Shown: piece by piece, positions 6,261 through 13,231 of the stretch
Layout of the letters: every line of letters begins with the position of its first letter
Position numbering within the stretch: the first letter of the stretch is position 1
Source of the DNA: an uncultured Verrucomicrobiota bacterium
GTDB lineage: Bacteria; Verrucomicrobiota; Kiritimatiellia; RFP12; UBA1067
DNA length: 19,907 nucleotides
Direction of reading: 5' to 3'
NCBI GenBank assembly: GCA_946628745.1
Contig: CAMOXA010000006.1
Span: forward strand, 1-19,907
Notes under the pieces: model-generated
Told to the model about the DNA's origin: nothing
Database searches by the model: none
What the model saw: the letters and a program-made list of their open reading frames with translations, nothing else
Program-made: the position numbers and the translations under genes

Positions 6261-7207
6261 AGAATTGCATTTTCATCGTGGCGGCGTTTGCCTGCGCCGC
6301 CGTATGCACCGGGGCTCCCGCGGCGCGCACCCGTGTCGCGAGGACCTTCCAGAAAGCTCCGGCTCCCGCCGCCGAAAGCCCCTACCGCCGGACGCCATAT
6401 GTCGGCGCAATGTCCGTCGACGCATCCACCGGGAGGATCCTCTTCTCCGATTCCGCGGACGCCAAGGCGTATCCGGCAAGCGTCACGAAACTGATGACTG
6501 CCTACCTCGTCCTGGATGATGTAAAGGCCGGCAAGCTGTCTTTGACCGATCAGGTCGTCGCCTCGCCGACCAAGACGAAACTGGACGTCCATCTAAGGCA
6601 GCCCAGTTGCATCGGCCTGAAGCCGGGCGAGTCGATGAGTGTCGACACCATGCTCAAGGTGATGCTCGTACACAGCGCCAACGACGCGGCCGTCTTCCTC
6701 GCCGAAAAATGCAACGGTTCGGTCGAAGCGTTCGTAGAACGCATGAATCAGAAAGCCGCGTCGCTTGGGATGACCTCTACGAAGTACTACAACCCCAACG
6801 GGCTGCCGCCGCTTAGAACGGCCAAGGAGCGCAACTTCAACTACTCGACTTGCCGGGACCAGTCCAAGCTGGCGCTTGGCCTCCTTAAGGATCATCCGAA
6901 CATCATCGACTACACATCGATAAAAGTGTGCGAAGTCACGTTCCCCAACGGCAACAGCCAGCGTTTCGTCAATCACAACAACGTCATGGTCAAGGACAAG
7001 CTTAAAGTGTTCAACCCTGACGGAAGCGAAGCGGCGGACGGACTTAAAACTGGATATATCGACGCAGGCGGCAGTTCCGTGATACTCACGGGCAAGAGGG
7101 GCGGCAAGCGCGCGATAGTCATCGTGCTGGGCTCTTCGTCCGCGCAGATTCGCGATGCCGCGGCCGCCGAACGGCTCAAGTACGCGCTGGACGAGCTCTC
7201 GCTTTAG
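6257..7207 (+). CDS. dacA: D-alanyl-D-alanine carboxypeptidase (PBP5/DacA family)
   Basis: Peptidase S11-type low-molecular-weight penicillin-binding protein that trims the terminal D-Ala from peptidoglycan stem peptides in the periplasm. An N-terminal signal peptide (about 1-20, MKNCIFIVAAFACAAVCTGA) precedes the catalytic domain. All three active-site motifs are present: S75-V-T-K78, S140-A-N142 and K264-T-G266. At 316 residues it ends just after the transpeptidase-like domain and lacks the C-terminal beta domain and amphipathic anchor of E. coli PBP5, so it is probably soluble in the periplasm. The start overlaps the EIIA-fusion stop (ATGA). Its 3' end faces the nuclease gene across only 9 bases; no clear terminator is seen there. 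Confidence 0.93.
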   Translation: MKNCIFIVAAFACAAVCTGAPAARTRVARTFQKAPAPAAESPYRRTPYVGAMSVDASTGRILFSDSADAKAYPASVTKLMTAYLVLDDVKAGKLSLTDQVVASPTKTKLDVHLRQPSCIGLKPGESMSVDTMLKVMLVHSANDAAVFLAEKCNGSVEAFVERMNQKAASLGMTSTKYYNPNGLPPLRTAKERNFNYSTCRDQSKLALGLLKDHPNIIDYTSIKVCEVTFPNGNSQRFVNHNNVMVKDKLKVFNPDGSEAADGLKTGYIDAGGSSVILTGKRGGKRAIVIVLGSSSAQIRDAAAAERLKYALDELSL

Positions 7208-7216
7208 CGCGGCCGT

Positions 7217-8245
7217 TTACGGTCCGCCGTGCCGCCACAGCATTTTGAACGCGTCGAGAAAGCGCGTCGGCAAAAGACGTGTCGGCGTTTGAGACTCGAG
7301 TTCCTCCTCCGTCGCGTCGTCCAGTTCGGTGAAAAAGTCGAGGCCGGCGCGGTTCTCGAGTTCGTCTATGCTAAGCATGTAGCGCGCGGGCCAGTCGCGC
7401 CATCCCACGGTCTGCGGGAACAGCATCGCGACCGCGCGTATTTCGTCGCCGTGCTGGACGACGACTATCTGGTAAAACTCTTCCGGGACATTGACTTTAG
7501 TCGAAAAGAGCGTCTCTTTGCCGGTTGATATCGAGCCTACGATAACCCAGGCGCCGTCCCAGCGCCGCGTCCAGAACTCCGCAATGCGGTGTTCGACGTC
7601 GCGCCACGTCCCGCGATTGAGAGAAGGGGATTGCGGCGCTATATTCGACATTAGAAACGTTTTGCGCTGCATCTCCGGGCCGAAGCGCGACGCGATGGCG
7701 TAGTTCGGCGCCATGTGGCCTCTGTCGTATCCCGTCCGCGCATAATCCGCAGCGCGCGGAGATTGCGGCGCGGAATCGTCTTTTTTGAAGGCCGGTCTTT
7801 CTGGTATGTTGAAGAAGGCTTTTGCCGGCACATGGTAGGCGCACCATGAAGGATGGCCCAGCGAAGGCGACCACCCGACAATGAATTCGCCGCGGTCCAG
7901 CATTTGTATGTCTCGCGGTGCGGGAGCCCCGGTCCGCTTTGGCGCGCCTGCGAAAAAGACCCTGCCGCTTGGCTTGGCGCGCGGCGAACGGACCAGCGCG
8001 TCGGTCCCGGTCCAGCCGAAGGCGTCCGTCAGATCGGCCGCGGGATTGCCGATGCCGAGGAGAATCGCTGTCGCGAAACGCGGCCAGCGTGCGATTCTGT
8101 CGTCCACCCACGGCTTCGGGTGGTGCACGAACCACTCGCTCGCGGCGACCAGCGCGGCAAGAACCAGTGCTGCCGCGAAGCCGAGCCTTCGCAAGAGCCG
8201 CCTCGACCTGTTGCGTTTTTTCCTGCTACAGGTCGCCGAGCTCAA
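7217..8245 (-). CDS. Membrane-anchored DNA/RNA non-specific endonuclease (NucA type)
   Basis: A beta-beta-alpha-metal nuclease of the NucA/Serratia endonuclease family. The signature Y-D174-R-G-H177-MAPN contains the general base His, and N210 in SNIAPQSPSLNRGTW is the expected metal-binding Asn. A basic N-terminus is followed by a hydrophobic segment (about 21-37), a signal anchor or uncleaved signal, so the catalytic domain should face the periplasm. No ATG is available at the front. TTG at 8245 (used here, overlapping the zinc-ribbon gene by 20 bases) or a second TTG about 18 codons further in, preceded by GAGG, are the candidates. It is the last gene of the ftsH-ftsK unit. Function could be nucleic acid scavenging or degradation near the envelope; the link to division is by position only. 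Confidence 0.88.
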   Translation of the reverse strand: MSSATCSRKKRNRSRRLLRRLGFAAALVLAALVAASEWFVHHPKPWVDDRIARWPRFATAILLGIGNPAADLTDAFGWTGTDALVRSPRAKPSGRVFFAGAPKRTGAPAPRDIQMLDRGEFIVGWSPSLGHPSWCAYHVPAKAFFNIPERPAFKKDDSAPQSPRAADYARTGYDRGHMAPNYAIASRFGPEMQRKTFLMSNIAPQSPSLNRGTWRDVEHRIAEFWTRRWDGAWVIVGSISTGKETLFSTKVNVPEEFYQIVVVQHGDEIRAVAMLFPQTVGWRDWPARYMLSIDELENRAGLDFFTELDDATEEELESQTPTRLLPTRFLDAFKMLWRHGGP

Positions 8246-8462
8246 TTCTTATCGTCCTGCTCTTGGCAGCCTTTTCGCTGGCTTTGGACTTGTCTTCCGG
8301 CCCGTGTCTGACGATGCCGTCGTCTTCCTGGTTGTCGGGGACGGTGATTGTCGCACCGCACGCCGGGCATTCGGTCTTCTGGCCGATCATGTCAAGCGTC
8401 GCTTCGATTTCCGTATTGCAGGACGGACATGAGAAGCCTGTGAATCCCTCTTCGCTATGCAT
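8226..8462 (-). CDS. Small zinc-ribbon protein
   Basis: A 78-residue protein with a single four-cysteine zinc ribbon near the N-terminus: C12-P-S-C15 and C32-P-A-C35, separated by 16 residues including DMIGQKTE. Ribbons of this kind (CPxC, then an acidic and small-residue stretch, then ECPxCG) are common in planctomycete and verrucomicrobial proteins. The rest is a charged, probably disordered tail ending IRIELGDL. The frame is open back to the end of the RodZ-like gene, but the ATG at 8462 is chosen because AGGGAGG lies 8 bases before it. No enzymatic function can be assigned; nucleic acid or protein binding is possible. Confidence 0.8.
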   Translation of the reverse strand: MHSEEGFTGFSCPSCNTEIEATLDMIGQKTECPACGATITVPDNQEDDGIVRHGPEDKSKASEKAAKSRTIRIELGDL

Positions 8463-8470
8463 TTTGTTTT

Positions 8471-8477
8471 CCTCCCT
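8471..8477 (-). promoter_or_regulatory. Shine-Dalgarno site of the zinc-ribbon gene
   Basis: AGGGAGG on the minus strand, 8 bases before the ATG at 8462. It decides the start of this gene and shows that the organism uses classical ribosome binding sites for internal genes. Confidence 0.85.
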
Positions 8478-8504
8478 ATTTAAGCTGGTGTTGTCCGGCG
8501 GCAT

Positions 8505-9407
8505 TCAGTCAATGTACAGTGGCGGTATCTTTTGGATTTCGCGCTCCCGCTTCGGCGCTTCCTGCAAAGATGAAGGCGGCGTCAGGTCCGCGGCCGGAGC
8601 GGACGCGTGCTGCACCGCGGGTTCGGCCGCTTCGGCCGAGTCGTCGCCGTTTTCGCCTGGTGCCGTCATCGAGGCGTTGTAGATGGCGCGCACGCCGGCC
8701 GCGAGAAGCCATATCACGGCAATCGCCGCGACACCGAGCGCGAGAATGCGCCAGACGGCAGGCGGCACGCTGCCGATGCCGATTCGCGGCGGTTTGTCGT
8801 CGAATGGCGCCGGGGTCGAGTACCTTGAAAGAGGCCGCGGACGATCGGGCGGCGCGTCGAAGTCGTTTTCCTGAAACGCTCTTGCAGGCCTGGGCGGCGG
8901 AGTGTGGACTACTTGCTGCTCAAGCGAGAAACCAGGTCGCTCGTTAGAAACCGGTTCGACGCTCGCCGGCGGAACCGGCACGTGGGCAGCGGCAGGCTCT
9001 ACCTTGACCGGCGTCTCACTGGCCGGCAACGCCGTCTCGACAGGCGAAGATTCCGCGAGCGGCTCCGGGTCCGCGGGAAATTGCGGAGCGGGGGCAGGTT
9101 CCGGAGTTGCCGCGCGAGGCTCTGGCGGTGGCGCGGTGCGCGGTGGCCGCGTCTTGATGGTCGGCTGCCTGTTGCCTGTGTAAATATCCATGAACGCCTC
9201 GATGAGAGGCTTTGGATCCAGCCCCAGCGCCTCGCAGTACAGCTTGACGAAGCCGCGTCCGTATATGGGGGCCGCGATTTTCGAGAAGTCCTCGCGTTCC
9301 AGCGCGTTTATCTGTTGGGCGAGAAGGTGCGTCTTGTTCGCGATTTCGCTGGCGGACAGCCCCTTGGCTTCTCGCGCTTTGCGTAGCGTTTCTCCGAATT
9401 CTATCAT
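8505..9407 (-). CDS. RodZ-like protein: HTH domain, Pro-rich linker, one TM segment
   Basis: Residues 1-70 form the HTH_25/RodZ N-terminal helix-turn-helix: GETLRKAREAKGLSASEIAN, THLLAQQINALEREDF and YGRGFVKLYCEALGLDP. In RodZ this domain binds MreB. Residues 75-215 are a long Pro/Ala/Glu-rich linker, followed by one membrane segment at about 217-243 (WRILALGVAAIAVIWLLAAG). Only about 57 low-complexity residues follow, so the periplasmic beta domain (DUF4115) of E. coli RodZ is missing. The cytoplasmic side would therefore carry both HTH and linker. The start overlaps the ftsK stop (ATGA), which ties it to the division operon. A cell-shape or division role is likely by family and context; the exact function is open. 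Confidence 0.82.
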   Translation of the reverse strand: MIEFGETLRKAREAKGLSASEIANKTHLLAQQINALEREDFSKIAAPIYGRGFVKLYCEALGLDPKPLIEAFMDIYTGNRQPTIKTRPPRTAPPPEPRAATPEPAPAPQFPADPEPLAESSPVETALPASETPVKVEPAAAHVPVPPASVEPVSNERPGFSLEQQVVHTPPPRPARAFQENDFDAPPDRPRPLSRYSTPAPFDDKPPRIGIGSVPPAVWRILALGVAAIAVIWLLAAGVRAIYNASMTAPGENGDDSAEAAEPAVQHASAPAADLTPPSSLQEAPKREREIQKIPPLYID

Positions 9408-12070
9408 GATTCTTGCTCCTCTATTGTTGCATCCTCTTCACTGTCCGGCGCGGCGGCTTCGCCGGATGCGGTTTCGCCGCCTGCGGTTTCTCCGCCGGCG
9501 TTTGCCGCCGATTCTACTGCAGTCGCGCTGTCGCCGTTGAGTATCGCGACCAGTTGGTCTTGATCCAGTATTATCTGCCGCGGACCCATGCCTTGCTGCG
9601 GGCTCACTATGCCGCGCTCTGTCAAGAGATCGAGTATTTTGGCGGCATGGTTGTAGCCCCAGCCCATCTGACGCTGGAAATGCGAAGTCGACGCGCGTTT
9701 CGTGTTGATTATGCACTCGACGGCTTTCTTGAAGTCGTCGGCGTCTGCGGCGGCTTTGACGAGCTGGCGCTGCGCGGCTTTCGTCTCCGTTTCCTGCGGC
9801 TGCTGGTTGTCGGGGTCGTCCTCGTTGTCTTTGAAAGGATCGTCGATGTCGGCTTCTTTCACGCGCCCGAGCTTTGTGGCGAATTTTTCGTCGAACTGGG
9901 TGTTGGCGTGCTGTTCGATGAACGAAGTGATATTGGCGATTTCGCCGTCCGAGATCCACGCGCCCTGCGCGCGGATGAGCAGGCCGTCCTTGCCTTTGAA
10001 CAGCATGTCGCCCTTGCCGATGAGATTCTCGGCGCCGTTATCGTCGAGAATCGTTCTGGAGTCCACAGAAGAAGCGGTCTTGAAGGCGACGCGTCCGGGG
10101 ATGTTGGCTTTGATCGCGCCTGTGATGATTTTCGCGTCCGGCCTTTGCGTGGCGAGTATGAGGTGTATGCCCGCCGCGCGGGCCTTCTGGGTTATGCGCT
10201 GGATGTCGGGGTTGACGTCCTTGCCGCACTGGCCGATCAAATCCGCCGCCTCGTCGATGATTATGACTATGTAAGGCACGGTCTTGGGCATGTCGGAGCC
10301 GACTTCGCTGTCGTTGCCGAACATGTCTGTCTGGGTGACGGTCTTGCGGTGGTTGAAGTCGTAGATGTTCCTCACTCTCGCACGGGCGAAGAGCTTGAGG
10401 CGCTTTTCCATTTCGGCGACGGCCCAATGCAGCGAGAAGACGACCTTGCGGTTGTCGGTGATGACCGGAACGAGCAGATGGGGTATGGACGAGTAGGGCG
10501 TGAACTCGACGCATTTCGGATCGACCATGATAAGCTTCAGCTGCTCGGGCGTACGCGTCATGAGAAGTCCGCATATTAGCGAGTTGAGGCAGACGGACTT
10601 GCCCTGGCCGGTCGCGCCGGCGACCAGCATGTGCGGCATCGAGGCGAGGTCCGACACGAGTTCCTTGCCGTCCGCCCGTTTGCCGAAGAGCAGGGGGAGC
10701 TCCGCCTTGGAGTTCTTCCACGCGTCCGATTCGAATATTTCGCGGAAGGATATGCCGGCGGGCTTGAGGTTCGGCACTTCGATGCCGATGCATTCCTCGC
10801 CGGGAATAGGCGCCTCTATTCTCAGCGATTTCGCGTGTAGAGCGCCCTTGAGGTTGTCGGCGATGCCGGTTACGGCCGAGTAGCGGGTGCCCGGCGCGAG
10901 CAGAAGGGCGTATTTCGTGACGACCGGTCCCTGGACGGTGTAGCTCATCGTCGCGTCGACATTGAAGAGCTTGAGCGTGTCGATCAGCTTTTGGCTCATC
11001 GTGCCGACGTCGCTGTGGTCGGCGGCGGAAGCCTTGAGCGGGTTCAGCAGATTCACGCCCGGCAGAATGTACGGACCCTTGTCTTCGGGCTCGGCTTTCT
11101 CTTCATCCGGCCCGGGCGCCGGCTTGGGCTTCTTCGGCTGTGGTGGCGGTTGAGGCATGGCGACAGCGGCGGCGGCCGGCGCGGCGGCCGGTTCCTGCCG
11201 CTGTTCGGCTGCGGTCTGTCTGGCCGCGGCCTCGCGTTCCGCCCTTGATGCGGCCGCGGCGCGCTGCGCGGCGATTTCATCCTGCCGGCGCTGCCATGCG
11301 GCCTCCTTTTCGGCTTCTCTGGCGCGCTTGGCGGCTTCTTTCTCTTCTCTGATTCTGCGCTTTTCCTCTTCGCGCTGGCGCTTCGCCTCTTCGCGCGCCT
11401 TGACGGCCGCTTCGAACGCCTGCTGGGCCTCGTCGTATTCGGGCGTGCCGGGCTCCATCCCGTGCGGATCGAACTTCGGGCCGGCGCCGCTTGCCCATCG
11501 TCCGAGTGCGGTGAAGAACGCGACGATGTTGCCGGCCCCGATCGAACCGACAAGCGATACGGCCATGAGCAGCAGCATGAGCACGCTCGCGCCTATGTCT
11601 GAAAGCAGCGGCGCGACGGCTTTCGTCATTATCAGATACCCGACGATTCCGCCGGCATTCGTGGCGTTGATTCTGACGCGCGCCGCGGCGATTCCCGGCG
11701 CATGGGATTCCATCACCTGGACAAGGCACGCCGTCGAGACGAGAAGGGCGAGGCGCCACAGCGATTTCACCCCCGGCCGGATTGACGCGCCGGCGACTAT
11801 CCTGCAGCCCCCCACAAGGCAGAATACCGGCACCAGCCATATCGCCAGACCGAAAATCTCGTAGCCTGCATACGCGAACATGTCGCCCAGCGGACCGAAC
11901 CAGTTGCTGCTCGGCTCGGGTGGAATCTTCAGCATCGTCTGCCAGTTGTATGTCATCAATGCGACGAGCGGAAGGGTTGAAACGGGGAAGAGGAACCATC
12001 CCCAGAAATGCTTTTCGTTCTGCCCCGAGGTCCTTGCCAGGTCTTTGTCTCTTGTCGTTTTGTCAGTCAT
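9404..12070 (-). CDS. ftsK: DNA translocase FtsK
   Basis: Septum-anchored DNA pump that clears and resolves chromosomes during division. The protein has 888 residues. The N-terminus has four or so membrane segments between about 21 and 190. A highly charged Ala/Glu/Arg-rich linker with strong helical or coiled-coil character (EAAVKAREEAKRQREEEK and similar) spans about 215-320 and ends in a Pro-rich piece. The motor domain has Walker A GATGQGKS (485-492, K491) and Walker B IIIDEAAD (D606, E607). A gamma winged-helix domain near 770-840 includes TSHFQRQMGWGYNHAAKILD and reads KOPS-type signals in relatives. A low-complexity tail with short Gly-Gly-Glu-Thr-Ala repeats follows. The start overlaps the previous stop by one base (TAATG), and the stop overlaps the RodZ-like start. 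Confidence 0.96.
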   Translation of the reverse strand: MTDKTTRDKDLARTSGQNEKHFWGWFLFPVSTLPLVALMTYNWQTMLKIPPEPSSNWFGPLGDMFAYAGYEIFGLAIWLVPVFCLVGGCRIVAGASIRPGVKSLWRLALLVSTACLVQVMESHAPGIAAARVRINATNAGGIVGYLIMTKAVAPLLSDIGASVLMLLLMAVSLVGSIGAGNIVAFFTALGRWASGAGPKFDPHGMEPGTPEYDEAQQAFEAAVKAREEAKRQREEEKRRIREEKEAAKRAREAEKEAAWQRRQDEIAAQRAAAASRAEREAAARQTAAEQRQEPAAAPAAAAVAMPQPPPQPKKPKPAPGPDEEKAEPEDKGPYILPGVNLLNPLKASAADHSDVGTMSQKLIDTLKLFNVDATMSYTVQGPVVTKYALLLAPGTRYSAVTGIADNLKGALHAKSLRIEAPIPGEECIGIEVPNLKPAGISFREIFESDAWKNSKAELPLLFGKRADGKELVSDLASMPHMLVAGATGQGKSVCLNSLICGLLMTRTPEQLKLIMVDPKCVEFTPYSSIPHLLVPVITDNRKVVFSLHWAVAEMEKRLKLFARARVRNIYDFNHRKTVTQTDMFGNDSEVGSDMPKTVPYIVIIIDEAADLIGQCGKDVNPDIQRITQKARAAGIHLILATQRPDAKIITGAIKANIPGRVAFKTASSVDSRTILDDNGAENLIGKGDMLFKGKDGLLIRAQGAWISDGEIANITSFIEQHANTQFDEKFATKLGRVKEADIDDPFKDNEDDPDNQQPQETETKAAQRQLVKAAADADDFKKAVECIINTKRASTSHFQRQMGWGYNHAAKILDLLTERGIVSPQQGMGPRQIILDQDQLVAILNGDSATAVESAANAGGETAGGETASGEAAAPDSEEDATIEEQES

Positions 12071-12399
12071 TAGTGTGTCTTGTTCGCTGTCTTCTTGTCG
12101 AGACCGGCCGATGTGGTTGAAACGTTGTTTGTCGTGTTAGTCGTCGCGTTCGTCGCGATGTTCGTCGCCGCGGCCGCCGGGACTGCGGCGGGAGCCGGCT
12201 GCTGTTTGGGCTTCACGATTTGTATCTCTGCGTTGACACGCGGCAGAATCGCCGTCGGGCCGACTTCCGCGTCAGGGCTCAGCACCCCGTAGACAATGAG
12301 GGCGATTACGAGCGAAAGAAGCTTGAGACCGAAGTTTCTGGTGAAAAGTCCGGTGAGCGACGCGATGGAGCCTTTGCCGTTTTTGCGTTTCTGCTTCAT
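12070..12399 (-). CDS. Minimal CdaR/YbbR-like membrane protein
   Basis: A 109-residue protein directly after cdaA. The N-terminus is basic (MKQKRKNGKG) and is followed by one membrane segment in RNFGLKLLSLVIALIVYGVL (21-40). That segment closely resembles the N-terminal anchor of CdaR/YbbR proteins, the partners that regulate CdaA. The periplasmic part is only about 68 residues: a short strand-like stretch (ILPRVNAEIQIV) and a Pro/Ala/Thr/Asn-rich tail, with none of the three or four YbbR repeats of B. subtilis CdaR. The ATG at 12399 is chosen because it overlaps the cdaA stop (ATGA). The gene ends in TAATG with ftsK. A role as CdaA partner is inferred from position and the anchor sequence. 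Confidence 0.72.
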   Translation of the reverse strand: MKQKRKNGKGSIASLTGLFTRNFGLKLLSLVIALIVYGVLSPDAEVGPTAILPRVNAEIQIVKPKQQPAPAAVPAAAATNIATNATTNTTNNVSTTSAGLDKKTANKTH

Positions 12400-13229
12400 T
12401 TCTGCGATGCTCCTTTCTCCGGGCGCAACAGCAGCTTCTGCGCCTTGTTGATGGCGGACTGTATGAACCTCGGACGCGCCGGGTCGAACGCAAGGGCTTT
12501 CGAAATCCATCTCGATATGGACGCTGCCGCGCTTTCGCCCCAGTATCTGTAGAGCTTGCCGTTGTGCGCGACCGAAATGCAGCCGGTTTCTTCCGAGACG
12601 ACTATCACCAGCGCGTCGGTCTCCTCCGAGAGGCCGACCGCCGCCCTGTGGCGCATGCCGCTTTTGATGAGGCTAGGATTGTTCGAAACGGGGAAGATGC
12701 AGTGGGCGGACGCGAGACGCCCGTTTCTGATCACCGCCCCGCCGTCGTGCAGCGGCAGCGGCGGCGTGAAAAGCGTAGCCACCAGTTCCTTGGTTATGAC
12801 GGCGTCTGTCGTGATGCCCGTCTCTTCGTAGCCGCGAAGGGAGATGCCTTTTTCGAATGCGAAGAGCGCGCCGAGCCGCCTCGAAGAGAGATCCGTCAGC
12901 ACTTCGACAATGAGTTCCGTCGTGGCGGCGCCGTCCGCGCGGTGGCGCGGCTTCTCCAGGTAGCCGAACGCGCCCACGGTGGCCAGTATGCGGCGTATCT
13001 CCGGCTGGAAGATCACAACGGTGGAAATGGCGAGGTATATAAGGAGGTATTTGATTATGAGCGCGAGCACGTAGAAGTGGAACAGATACGTGAACGCGGC
13101 GAGGGTGGTCGTCAGCATGCCGATGCCCATGAGAGCCTGCCCGAAGCGCGAGCCGCGGGCGCCCTTGAGTATCGCGTAGATCACGAAATAGAGTATTGCG
13201 ATCTGCAGAACTGCCGAGACTATATCCAT
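12396..13229 (-). CDS. cdaA: Membrane-bound diadenylate cyclase CdaA
   Basis: CdaA (DacA) makes cyclic di-AMP from two ATP. Three N-terminal membrane segments within about 1-75 precede the DAC domain (about 95-265). The nucleotide-binding motif LHDGGAV (D162, G163, G164) corresponds to the usual D-G-A motif with Gly in the third place. R193-H-R195 in MRHRAAVGLSEETDALVIVVSEETG is the second active-site motif and is intact. At 277 residues it has normal length. The gene begins 2 bases after ftsH and is coupled to the CdaR-like gene. In many bacteria cdaA is followed by cdaR and glmM; here ftsK takes the next place. c-di-AMP commonly controls potassium, osmolyte and cell-wall balance, in line with the envelope genes in this operon. 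Confidence 0.94.
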   Translation of the reverse strand: MDIVSAVLQIAILYFVIYAILKGARGSRFGQALMGIGMLTTTLAAFTYLFHFYVLALIIKYLLIYLAISTVVIFQPEIRRILATVGAFGYLEKPRHRADGAATTELIVEVLTDLSSRRLGALFAFEKGISLRGYEETGITTDAVITKELVATLFTPPLPLHDGGAVIRNGRLASAHCIFPVSNNPSLIKSGMRHRAAVGLSEETDALVIVVSEETGCISVAHNGKLYRYWGESAAASISRWISKALAFDPARPRFIQSAINKAQKLLLRPEKGASQK

Positions 13230-13231
13230 GT

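Noticed and set aside
7209..7227. Possible bidirectional hairpin between dacA and the nuclease gene
   Set aside because: Only a few imperfect G/C pairs around TTTA and no T-run; too weak to call a terminator.
9430..9540. Short tandem-like repeats in the ftsK 3' end (Gly-Gly-Glu-Thr-Ala)
   Set aside because: Imperfect low-complexity coding repeat in a disordered tail; no sign of a mobile or regulatory repeat.
9413..10579. Plus-strand frame of 388 codons opposite ftsK
   Set aside because: Antisense shadow of the FtsK motor domain.
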